From: a virus
DNA: 36,031 nucleotides
Virus record (IMG/VR): IMGVR_UViG_3300025120_014594
Location: 1-36,031 of that record
Direction: 5' to 3' (one strand)
Shown one piece after another: positions 29,193 to 36,031 of the stretch. Numbering within the stretch: position 1 is the first letter of the stretch; each line of letters opens with the position of its first letter. A program made the translations under genes and the position numbers. The notes under the pieces were generated by a model. The model was not told the DNA's origin. It saw nothing but the letters and a program-made list of their open reading frames with translations, and did no database searches.

Positions 29193-29838
29193 AATATTTG
29201 TAGGTCTAGACGATCCTCATAAAATTGCGTATGACAAGTGTATAAAGAGCATACTGGATAAAAATAATAGGTATGAGCTTGATATTCAACCTATAAACTA
29301 CAATACAGTTGAAGGTTATGGTAGAAAAAAAGACCCATATGAATCTACGCAGTTTGCATTTGCTAGATTTTTTGTACCTTATCAAAGCGATTATAAGGGT
29401 ATAAGTGTATTCCTCGACGGAGATTTTCTTTTTCTTGAATCTATAGATAGGTTATTAGATTTATATAACCCGAAGTATGCTATACAATGCTGTAAGCATG
29501 AATATAATCCAACTAATTTGCAAAAAATGGACGGTAAGCCTCAAACATCTTGGCCTCGTAAGAACTGGAGTAGTTTAATGATTTTTAATAATGAACACCC
29601 AAAGAATAAGACTTTAAACCCGCTTACAATCAATAATCAATCAGGTGCATTCTTGCATAGATTTAAATGGTTAGAAGATGCAGAGATTGGGTCTATACCG
29701 CTACAATGGAACTGGTTGGTTGATTGGTACAAAGAGCCTCAGGACGGGGAGCCAATGGCTCTGCACTATACTGAAGGGGGCCCTTGGTTGCCGGAGTATA
29801 AAGATTGCGATTACGCTAATACGTGGTTAAATTATTAA
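29176..29838 (+). CDS. GT8-like glycosyltransferase
   Basis: This 220-residue protein starts at ATG 29176, giving MEKKIKIFVGLDDPHKIAYD. A longer in-frame start lies in the radical SAM gene. FLDGDFLFLESI supplies the D-x-D metal site, and the C-terminal HYTEGGPWLPEY is the GT8 acceptor motif. It overlaps the radical SAM gene by 17 bases, so the two are coupled. It would transfer a sugar from a nucleotide donor. Its 3' end overlaps the convergent unknown gene by 4 bases. Confidence 0.75.
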   Translation: MEKKIKIFVGLDDPHKIAYDKCIKSILDKNNRYELDIQPINYNTVEGYGRKKDPYESTQFAFARFFVPYQSDYKGISVFLDGDFLFLESIDRLLDLYNPKYAIQCCKHEYNPTNLQKMDGKPQTSWPRKNWSSLMIFNNEHPKNKTLNPLTINNQSGAFLHRFKWLEDAEIGSIPLQWNWLVDWYKEPQDGEPMALHYTEGGPWLPEYKDCDYANTWLNY

Positions 29839-30815
29839 TAAAAAACTGTATTTTGTTTTAACTCTCGGCCTATAATATCGATAGCTTGACTTTTATTTCT
29901 TGTTATAAAAGTATCATAGTAAGAATGGCTAAACTTATCCATGCCGTATTTAAATAATTCATCTCTATAGGTATTATATACCTGCATAAAATCTATATAA
30001 CCCGCAGGTGAATTCTGTATATACCTACAATCTGTTAATAAGCTAGCTAGCGAACCTTTATCTTTACTAGTAAAGCCCGCTTCGGTCTTTCTAAATCCTA
30101 ACTTCTCGCTACTAAAACCATCATCATATAAATGAGTGGTTTCTATATCAAACTTATTACAGAAATGCTCTTTATAAGTATTACTACCGCTAATTAATAT
30201 TAATTTTTTATATTGCGTCTCATTTATTAAGAAACTACAAAATATATCTAACATTTTTATATCTTCGTCATTCTTAATTCTAAAAGTAGGTAAATTAATA
30301 AAATACTTATCTGCAGTAAACTTATCTAATGTATTACCTGTATTCTGGGTATCTACATTCACTAAGCCGATGCTATTTTCGTTCTTCGACTTATTAGTAT
30401 TATCTTCGTAGTGTAACTTTCCGGCATTATGCTTCTGTAAGTAATAGAACTTAACAGTGTTATCTAGTAAAAAATTTTTACCTCCAACGAGCCCGTTCAT
30501 GTACATATCATTAATACCTGTATCCTTTGATATTCTCTCAATAAATAATTTTTTAAGATAAGTATCGTCGCGATGCATTGGATCTTCTCGTATACCCTTA
30601 ACTGCTTTTAGTCTTAAATCTCTGAGAAGTTTATACGAATTATTATCTTCAATATTATGAAACACACACTCTTTATTTTTAAAGACGTTTGATATATCAG
30701 GTTTTATATAAAAGGTCTTTTTATGCTGACTGTAATACTGAGTAAGCATTATTAACCCGATCATAAAATCTGTATATGTTCTTCTTTCCCTAATAGCTTG
30801 CGCGAAATATATCAT
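29835..30815 (-). CDS. Unknown protein of the glycan island
   Basis: I do not recognise this 326-residue protein. It is rich in Lys, Asn, Tyr and Asp, has no signal or membrane segment, and has a central LILISGSNTYKEHFCNKF block that could be a nucleotide-binding (Rossmann) edge, followed by GFSSEKLGFRKTEAGFTSKDKGSLASLLTDCRYI, like the second half of a GT-B fold. The start is ATG 30815, overlapping the stop of the radical SAM gene by 4 bases. By context it could be a divergent glycosyltransferase. Confidence 0.6.
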   Translation of the reverse strand: MIYFAQAIRERRTYTDFMIGLIMLTQYYSQHKKTFYIKPDISNVFKNKECVFHNIEDNNSYKLLRDLRLKAVKGIREDPMHRDDTYLKKLFIERISKDTGINDMYMNGLVGGKNFLLDNTVKFYYLQKHNAGKLHYEDNTNKSKNENSIGLVNVDTQNTGNTLDKFTADKYFINLPTFRIKNDEDIKMLDIFCSFLINETQYKKLILISGSNTYKEHFCNKFDIETTHLYDDGFSSEKLGFRKTEAGFTSKDKGSLASLLTDCRYIQNSPAGYIDFMQVYNTYRDELFKYGMDKFSHSYYDTFITRNKSQAIDIIGRELKQNTVFY

Positions 30816-31669
30816 AGTTTATAATATTTTGTATATTGTTCCCCAACCTTTTCGCCATGTATATTACACTTATTGCACACCGCTAAATCTCTTTTACCTT
30901 TTTCTAAATGAGATCTATAATTATTTAGAAATGCTGATTCCCATATCTCTTTCAGCGAATGAGTGTTTATGTTTAGTTTATTTTTAGATAATTTAAACCA
31001 ATCCTCGCAGCATAAAATTTGATCTCCATTCCAGTCGATAAAAAGCTTATAGAATGGTAAAAAGCATTTATTTTTAATATTATCTTTTAATAAATCTGTG
31101 TTTACCTTTACTGCACCAGCTCTGTTAGTAAATCCAGAAAAGTTATCAGAGTGGTAATAGCTCTTCCGCAGAGTAAAGCTGTCTGAATCGTACCCTTCAA
31201 ACATTTTGCTGAATTTCTCTAACTGTTCATCCCCGTCATACAGGCTAACAACTATATGGTTAATACCGGCGTCATATATTTTTTCAATTATACCCTCCTT
31301 TATTTTATCACCATTAGTATTGATCTCATGCACCCTTAGTTGGGGATTCTCGCTGCTCAATATTTTAACTAATTTATAGAAATTCTTCGTTAATAAAGGC
31401 TCGCCATTACCCGACCATCCAACTCGGTTTGAGTAATTATTCAACTTAAGCTCTGAACTTAATTTTCGAATAGTATCTTCTGTAATATGTAGATTTTGAT
31501 TAGGATAAACCTTTGGGTCGCTTCGCGGGCAAAAGTGACATGTCCTATTGCAAAGCTCAGTAGGGTTAATTGTAATACTCTGCAACGCTTTCATTGGCGT
31601 CTTTTCGATATCTTCCGCGATTTGACGCTTTCTCAAATCAATAATATCTTGCTTATCATCTGCTATCAC
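30812..31669 (-). CDS. Radical SAM-SPASM protein B (paralogue)
   Basis: This 285-residue protein starts with GTG at 31669. CNRTCHFC is the SAM-cluster motif, and CFLPFYKLFIDWNGDQILCC with CNKCNIHG forms the SPASM end. Blocks shared with the 28302 gene include PNQNLHI, VSLYDGDEQ, FIDWNGD and the final HG. It is in opposite orientation and its neighbour differs (unknown 326-residue gene in place of GT8). This suggests duplication and divergence to different substrates. Confidence 0.82.
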   Translation of the reverse strand: MIADDKQDIIDLRKRQIAEDIEKTPMKALQSITINPTELCNRTCHFCPRSDPKVYPNQNLHITEDTIRKLSSELKLNNYSNRVGWSGNGEPLLTKNFYKLVKILSSENPQLRVHEINTNGDKIKEGIIEKIYDAGINHIVVSLYDGDEQLEKFSKMFEGYDSDSFTLRKSYYHSDNFSGFTNRAGAVKVNTDLLKDNIKNKCFLPFYKLFIDWNGDQILCCEDWFKLSKNKLNINTHSLKEIWESAFLNNYRSHLEKGKRDLAVCNKCNIHGEKVGEQYTKYYKL

Positions 31670-31702
31670 CTAAGTAATTATTAATAATATCACATTTATC
31701 AA

Positions 31703-32236
31703 ATGAAAAAAATTTTTAATAATCTATATATAGATACATTTGAAAGCCTCGATTCAAGTATTGAGGCAGAACTTAGCGATTTTTATAACAATAATATAAA
31801 ATATGTTGTAAATTTAACAGAGTGTAATCAGCTAACACCCATGCATAGACTTTCATTCGTGTGCAATAAAATTAAAGCCTTAGATCTTTTTGATAATTAT
31901 GAACTTCGTAGAATAAAAAAAATTGCACCGGTAGATAGAACAGAGAGAGAAGTCAAATCTAGATTTATATTAAGAGACAATATTGTTTTGCAAAATAGAG
32001 AATTCTTATTAGAGTTAAGTAAGTCTACTGATAATATTTTGTTCACCTGTAACCGTAATAACGTATTATCGCCGTTATTTGTTTTTATAATAATGAAATT
32101 ACAGGGATATGAAAATTATATTGAAAATATGATGAGAGATAAAACTATAGTCACATCGCATCAGAATAAATGCGATATAGAAAAATATCTTGATAAGTAT
32201 ATAAGTATAATCTATAATAATAATAATGAAGTTTAG
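31703..32236 (+). CDS. Degenerate dual-specificity phosphatase-like protein
   Basis: This 177-residue protein opens NLYIDTFESLDSSIEAELSDFYNNNIKYVVNLTEC, the pattern of dual-specificity phosphatases (I-x-x-G ... Y-V-V-N-L-T). The active-site loop, normally HC-x2-G-x2-R-S, reads TCNRNNVLSPL: the Cys is kept, but His, Gly and Arg are replaced by Thr, Asn and Leu. It is therefore probably a pseudophosphatase. It is followed by the 2OG oxygenase gene with an 11-base overlap. Weak fold assignment. Confidence 0.45.
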   Translation: MKKIFNNLYIDTFESLDSSIEAELSDFYNNNIKYVVNLTECNQLTPMHRLSFVCNKIKALDLFDNYELRRIKKIAPVDRTEREVKSRFILRDNIVLQNREFLLELSKSTDNILFTCNRNNVLSPLFVFIIMKLQGYENYIENMMRDKTIVTSHQNKCDIEKYLDKYISIIYNNNNEV

Positions 32237-32816
32237 AAACAAGCAACTCAGCAGTGACCCCTTTGAACATTATACGTTTACTGAGTTTTTCTGCGAAAAG
32301 GAGTTAGCTGATATTGATAGAATTAAGCTGAGCAAAAATACAGCTTCTCTCGATGGCGCGCGCACTACAAATAATAATAGATTTTTTGTCGATAAAAAAA
32401 ATATGTGGAGTAGCTCTGTTTTAAATAGAACAGTAGACTTCTTCTTAAGAGACGAGGTAATAAATATGTTTGAAGAAGAATCTAACGTTAAGATACGAGG
32501 TAACTATTTACGTATCGAACTTATAGAAGATAGTGAAAAGTCTTGGCTCGAGCCTCACGTCGACATAAGCGAAAAGATAATGAGCTTTATAGTTTACCTT
32601 AATAATACTGAAGAGTCTGAAAGTATTGGTACAGCTCTATATGATAAGAATAAACAGTATGTTAAGACCGTGCCTTATATTAATAATCAAGGGTTTTACT
32701 TTTACCCTAGTAATGATACGTGGCATGGGCTAGAATCAGTTGATATAAAGGCACGAAGACGCGCTGTAATGGTAAACTACTGCACGTTTAAAACTGAGTT
32801 TAAGGTACCTGAATAG
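32226..32816 (+). CDS. 2OG-Fe(II) oxygenase
   Basis: This 196-residue protein has HVD (iron pair) in SWLEPHVDISEKIMSFIVYL, and the distal His and 2OG-binding Arg in SNDTWHGLESVDIKARRRAVMVNY. These are the conserved elements of the jelly-roll family. It would hydroxylate or otherwise oxidise a peptide, sugar or base using Fe(II), oxygen and 2-oxoglutarate. The ATG overlaps the previous gene's end by 11 bases. Its end overlaps the convergent gene at 32800. Similar enzymes are common in marine phages. Confidence 0.85.
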   Translation: MKFRNKQLSSDPFEHYTFTEFFCEKELADIDRIKLSKNTASLDGARTTNNNRFFVDKKNMWSSSVLNRTVDFFLRDEVINMFEEESNVKIRGNYLRIELIEDSEKSWLEPHVDISEKIMSFIVYLNNTEESESIGTALYDKNKQYVKTVPYINNQGFYFYPSNDTWHGLESVDIKARRRAVMVNYCTFKTEFKVPE

Positions 32817-33690
32817 AGAAGCGATTACGCATATATTCAACCAGTATATCAAACTTTTCTTCTTTTTGAAAAACAAAGTTTAAATCGCTATAACGTTGTA
32901 AAATATTAATATAATTTTCTCTTAGGTTTGTAAAAGATATAAAATGTGTATGTGCGCATGTTATTAAATCACCGTAAATTGTATCTGCTTTTCCTCTAAC
33001 AATATCATTACCTCTAACGTTGGAGAAGTTAGTCTCGGTATCTAGATTTTCGAAAATACAATTGTACTTTTCACCGAGATACTGCTTTATATCATTATTT
33101 CCTGAAATTAGTAAAATATCCTTCTTATAATCTTCCTGTAATTTGGGAATTATTTCGTCCCATAAATTATAAATTCTAGTATTACTGGGATCGTTTATTT
33201 TAATGTTAATAGTTAACATATCACTCGGATATTTTATTAAATTCTTATCAATTTTAATATACGGTATATCGATAGAGTTTATAATCTTACTATCAAACTG
33301 CCCGTCATTATAATCTACGATAATATGCTTATTCGGTATATCGGTTATATCATGCATACACCCATTAATGTATGTAAATTTACTAATATTTAAATCACCT
33401 AAAATTTTATTTAAATAATTGGATTTTAAAAATCGCATATATTTTAAATCGTATACAATATGTATGTTTTTATTTCTAGTAAAGTTATTAAACTGATCCG
33501 TGTGGCCTTCAATATACGGTATAAAGTTACACTCACTATTAAATTTTTTTAAAATAGGTATATGATCTGGTTTGGTTAAAAATATTAATTTGCGGCCAAA
33601 ATCATTAGCTAATTTTGTTAAAATAATAAGCCTCATAATATTAAAGCAAAGTCCGGAACTTTTTACAGATATTATATAGCTAGATTTCAT
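32800..33690 (-). CDS. GT-B-like protein of unknown specificity
   Basis: This 296-residue protein has a first half with SSGLCFNIMRLIILTKLANDFGRKLIF, resembling the N-terminal edge of fucosyltransferase-like folds (Arg and Phe-Gly-Arg motifs). A second half has LLISGNNDIKQYLGEKYNCI and a final GDLITCAHTHFISFTNLRENYINIL, which could be a donor site. This resembles O-fucosyltransferase-type proteins only loosely. It overlaps the sialyltransferase-like gene by 11 bases, so it is a member of that operon. Substrate unknown. Confidence 0.5.
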   Translation of the reverse strand: MKSSYIISVKSSGLCFNIMRLIILTKLANDFGRKLIFLTKPDHIPILKKFNSECNFIPYIEGHTDQFNNFTRNKNIHIVYDLKYMRFLKSNYLNKILGDLNISKFTYINGCMHDITDIPNKHIIVDYNDGQFDSKIINSIDIPYIKIDKNLIKYPSDMLTINIKINDPSNTRIYNLWDEIIPKLQEDYKKDILLISGNNDIKQYLGEKYNCIFENLDTETNFSNVRGNDIVRGKADTIYGDLITCAHTHFISFTNLRENYINILQRYSDLNFVFQKEEKFDILVEYMRNRFSIQVP

Positions 33691-34267
33691 TTATATTACC
33701 CAAGCTCTTCATTCTTGCATACCAAAGTCTTTCCCATGTATACGGGTGCATATTATTATCATCTCTATTATGACTTGGATCCCAGTACCAACCAGTTTTA
33801 AAAAAATCAAACCCGGTTGTATATATCTTTTTATCTGGAAAGAGCTTTTTTATAAAATAAAAGGTTTTAAATCCTAAAGAAAAATTTATATCATCAATAC
33901 CGTTAAACGGCGGCATAATTTCAGTATACATATCTACAATACCCTTTACATCATCTTCTTTATTCAAATATAAAATATTATGCTTGTACTTACTATATTC
34001 TTTACTAATAAACTCTTCACTCTTTGTGAAGTTTTCCTGGTAGTGAATAGGTACATTTAAAATAACCTTTGTAGTCTTGAGCCTGTCAATATTTAACTTC
34101 CAGTAGATAGTAGATATAATATCGGTTTTACTACCTACACATTCCTCGTACCCCTTAGTTACATAACTGCCTAAGCGCACAACAGTATTAAAACTATCTA
34201 TTAAGGAGCCGTTTTTTTTCTTTAGTACATCCTCGCCGTTACCGACAACTATAAGATCATGATCCAT
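33680..34267 (-). CDS. Sialyltransferase-like protein, GT29 type
   Basis: This 195-residue protein begins LIVVGNGEDVLKKKNGSLID, then TVVRLGSYV and VGSKTDI, corresponding to motif L of GT29 sialyltransferases (V-G-N-G-x-S-x6-G-x-x-I-D ... V-R). The block SLGFKTFYFIKKLFPDKKIYTTGFDFF corresponds to motif S, with a DPSHNRDDNNMHPY region as motif III. Enzymes of this kind add nonulosonic or other sugars. It is shorter than animal enzymes but close to bacterial and phage short versions. Likely part of the glycan island; overlaps the structural gene at 34257. Confidence 0.72.
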   Translation of the reverse strand: MDHDLIVVGNGEDVLKKKNGSLIDSFNTVVRLGSYVTKGYEECVGSKTDIISTIYWKLNIDRLKTTKVILNVPIHYQENFTKSEEFISKEYSKYKHNILYLNKEDDVKGIVDMYTEIMPPFNGIDDINFSLGFKTFYFIKKLFPDKKIYTTGFDFFKTGWYWDPSHNRDDNNMHPYTWERLWYARMKSLGNINEI

Positions 34268-34976
34268 TTCCAGGAAACGGAGACGGGTTCAGTAGAGTTG
34301 GCCATTGGTTGAACAGCTTATCAAAAGTGACACCCTTCATATGTACCCAGTAATCGTTTACATTCTGTATTAAGTCTTCCTTTATAACTTCAGCGTCAGC
34401 TTTAAATTGCTCATCATCGACACCTTTCATACTTTGATCAATTTCTAACAGAGCCTTACCTAAACGATCGTCAATTAAATCTTGAAATAGCGTTCTTATA
34501 TACGTCCTATCAGGACTAGTTGAATGACTAAAAGAAACAACGCGCGTAGCTCCTAAAATTTTTAACTTATCTAGTTCATCGGTAAAATTTTCAAGTACAC
34601 ATTCTTTAATTCGCATTGATCCATCGACTCCAAACTGAGCTGTATATTCGCTTATTTTAGCAAGCTTATCATCAAAAGCTTTATTTGTTATATCATGATC
34701 CTCTTTATTAGTTTCAAAAAAACTATTATCACCATCTTTAATTGCATTGATATCAGGGAGGGTCGGTATAGTATTTGCTCCGAACGTTAGAATTGTCAAT
34801 TGTTTCACAACCTCCGCGTCTAAAGATACTGTTGTATTATCAACCACATCAGTAAATTTAATATCACCCGAACTATTTACATGAACACTACTACTGATGA
34901 AGTAAAATTCTTTATCCGGTGTAGTTAAACAAAATTTTACCTTTCCGCTAATAGCTTCAATTATATCCCCTATCAT
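34257..34976 (-). CDS. Late structural-type protein of unknown function
   Basis: This 239-residue protein is soluble and acidic, with a beta-rich first half (KVKFCLTTPDKEFYFISSSV) and a helical second half ending in LNPSPFPGNGS. A perfect late promoter stands five bases before ATG 34976 (TATAAATA). No motif was recognised. It lies between the fibre-like protein at 34994 and the glycan island. A virion or baseplate-associated role is the likeliest reading. Confidence 0.65.
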   Translation of the reverse strand: MIGDIIEAISGKVKFCLTTPDKEFYFISSSVHVNSSGDIKFTDVVDNTTVSLDAEVVKQLTILTFGANTIPTLPDINAIKDGDNSFFETNKEDHDITNKAFDDKLAKISEYTAQFGVDGSMRIKECVLENFTDELDKLKILGATRVVSFSHSTSPDRTYIRTLFQDLIDDRLGKALLEIDQSMKGVDDEQFKADAEVIKEDLIQNVNDYWVHMKGVTFDKLFNQWPTLLNPSPFPGNGS

Positions 34977-34981
34977 AATAT

Positions 34982-34989
34982 TATTTATA
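34982..34989 (-). promoter_or_regulatory. T4-type late promoter, TATAAATA
   Basis: A perfect TATAAATA, five bases before ATG 34976. Confidence 0.7.
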
Positions 34990-34993
34990 TAGA

Positions 34994-35980
34994 TTAAATC
35001 GTGAAAGCTAGCATTCGCGATTCACCGTTAAACGAAAAGGTACTATGCGTTAGACTGCCGCCATAACCAGTACTGCCAATTGAATATGTTTGTGGAACCT
35101 CGTTACCTGTTATTTCGTCTTTAATATATATAGTATAGCTCTTACCCCCGTGGAGCTCATTAAATTTAAATACTCTTGAACCTGTGCTTATAGTTCTTGT
35201 AATAGCTTTTACATTTGGCAGAGTAATAGTTACAGGCCCGTCACTAAAAAAATCCGGATCTAGGTATACGTGAATATATCCTTGATGCCTCTCCGCACCA
35301 TACCTTCCTTTACTCGAAGATCTTGTAACCGCGGTACCGTGAATAACCTGAGCACCTCTCCATGAGCTTAATTTTGAAGGCGACTCGGTTACCGTACTGG
35401 GTATTTGTACTCCCTGCTTCCTGTCGTAATTTGAAGTGATATCTACAGTACCATCTTCCTCGTCCTCTTGTATACTAATTTTCTCTAAAGGATATGATTG
35501 AAACAACGCAGCTGCATGCTCATACCGGTAATGACTACCGGAAGATCCTATATTAATATCCTCAATAATATTTGTTCTCTCTAATGTACCGCTTGTCTCT
35601 TTAATGGTCAAATCGTAGTTAAAGTTACTCGTGTAGCTCGCCGCCGGCCCGTTAACAATATGCCTCTTAGTATAACCCCCTTGCTTACCATCTAGACTCG
35701 AAAATGTGACTGTGGCCTTCGCCCCGGGGCTTATAGTTCTGGTATTGGCAGCTATACCACTAAGAGCAACACCATTTACTGTTAAATAAATATTCAATGT
35801 AACATCAGCAGTACTTATATTTTTTAACCGGGCGGTGATCTCTCCAGTATCTTTATCTTCACCGTATCTGTCATACGTTGTACCGCGATGCCTCACCTGC
35901 CCTAAAACTATCGCTTTCTGGTTTATAACCTTGCGTATAGTCTTCATACTGACATCTCTAGTTAACGGAACAATAGCCAT
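34994..35980 (-). CDS. Beta-rich virion protein (fibre or baseplate type)
   Basis: This 328-residue protein is nearly all beta, with many Thr, Ser, Gly and Tyr. Two domains are suggested: Ig-like segments at about 40-110 (LKNISTADVTLNIYLTVNG) and another near 240-320 (VTITLPNVKAITRTISTGS). Each contains a phrase with TRTIS followed by a turn (residues about 80 and 265), an internal repeat of the kind seen in fibre or decoration proteins. There is no signal peptide. A late box precedes it by five bases. I know no exact family. Confidence 0.65.
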   Translation of the reverse strand: MAIVPLTRDVSMKTIRKVINQKAIVLGQVRHRGTTYDRYGEDKDTGEITARLKNISTADVTLNIYLTVNGVALSGIAANTRTISPGAKATVTFSSLDGKQGGYTKRHIVNGPAASYTSNFNYDLTIKETSGTLERTNIIEDINIGSSGSHYRYEHAAALFQSYPLEKISIQEDEEDGTVDITSNYDRKQGVQIPSTVTESPSKLSSWRGAQVIHGTAVTRSSSKGRYGAERHQGYIHVYLDPDFFSDGPVTITLPNVKAITRTISTGSRVFKFNELHGGKSYTIYIKDEITGNEVPQTYSIGSTGYGGSLTHSTFSFNGESRMLAFTI

Positions 35981-35985
35981 GTCAA

Positions 35986-35993
35986 TATTTATT
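35986..35993 (-). promoter_or_regulatory. T4-type late promoter, AATAAATA
   Basis: AATAAATA ends five bases before ATG 35980 and overlaps the stop codon of the gene entering from the right edge. Confidence 0.6.
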
Positions 35994-36031
35994 ATTTCTT
36001 AGTTTGTTTCCAATTAACTCTCTTAGAACTC
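35992..36031 (-). CDS. C-terminal end of a gene running off the right edge
   Basis: Reading leftwards, the frame gives SSKRVNWKQTKK and then TAA at 35992-35994. Only about 12 codons are visible, basic in nature, with no assignable function. It is supported by its tidy stop overlapping the next gene's late promoter, as seen for other gene pairs here. Confidence 0.4.
   Translation of the reverse strand, partial: SSKRVNWKQTKK

Noticed and set aside
31660-31702. Divergent early promoters between the radical SAM B and phosphatase-like genes
   Set aside because: TTGATA with 16-base spacing can be found on the minus strand, but the -10 (TAATTA) is poor and no good pair is seen on the plus strand.
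1-36031. tRNA genes, CRISPR arrays and insertion sequences
   Set aside because: I saw no cloverleaf-type sequence, no regularly spaced repeats and no transposase motifs; coding is nearly continuous. A tRNA scan could still find something I missed.

Overview
The window is a gene-dense, AT-rich stretch of a T4-like (tailed, myovirus-type) phage genome, almost certainly marine. The evidence is class Ia NrdA, a gp62-like clamp-loader subunit, a GroES-like cochaperonin, PhoH, a QueD/QueE/FolE2 set, and many T4-type late promoters (NATAAATA) directly in front of genes. My best guess, from general knowledge and not from any search, is a relative of the SAR11-infecting pelagimyophages. No rRNA, tRNA, CRISPR array or insertion sequence was seen, and no stretch over 300 bases lacks a gene.

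Layout. 1-8059: mostly minus-strand replication and metabolism genes (ferredoxin, NrdA, DinG/XPD-like helicase, GroES-like, gp62-like, DUF366), interrupted by two late genes, a small basic protein and a lysozyme-like protein. 8100-11287: four glycosyltransferase-type genes in one operon. 11364-15050: a small late protein, a P-loop kinase-like protein, a RecB-type nuclease, a late Nudix / small basic protein / superoxide dismutase operon, and a holin-like gene with a second open frame inside it. 15051-20737: the striking region, a minus-strand late operon with two single-span holin-like proteins, CsgF, CsgG, a curlin-repeat protein, a FecR-domain protein and a CHASE2-class III adenylate cyclase. 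20814-28263: membrane proteins, QueE, PhoH, QueD, a large late head-type protein, FolE2, a retropepsin-like protein and an Hc1 histone-like protein. 28302-34267: a glycan/modification island with two paralogous radical SAM-SPASM proteins, GT8-like and GT29 sialyltransferase-like enzymes, a degenerate dual-specificity phosphatase and a 2OG-Fe(II) oxygenase. 34257-35994: virion-type proteins and the end of another gene.

How it works together. Two promoter classes can be read by eye. Early-type promoters (TTGAWW, 15-17 bases, TATAAT) stand 6-8 bases before the start codon of metabolic genes. Late-type promoters (NATAAATA) stand 5-10 bases before structural and curli genes. In both classes the predicted transcription start falls on or next to the start codon, so much of this phage may use leaderless mRNA.

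The curli genes carry the phage's own late promoters, so they belong to its late programme. They could build a surface amyloid or outer-membrane pore late in infection, with a FecR/CHASE2 cyclase pair that may sense the envelope and make cAMP. Several late proteins (lysozyme-like, retropepsin-like, small basic, large head-type, perhaps SOD) begin with peptides resembling T4 capsid-targeting sequences, which suggests a set of proteins packed inside the head.
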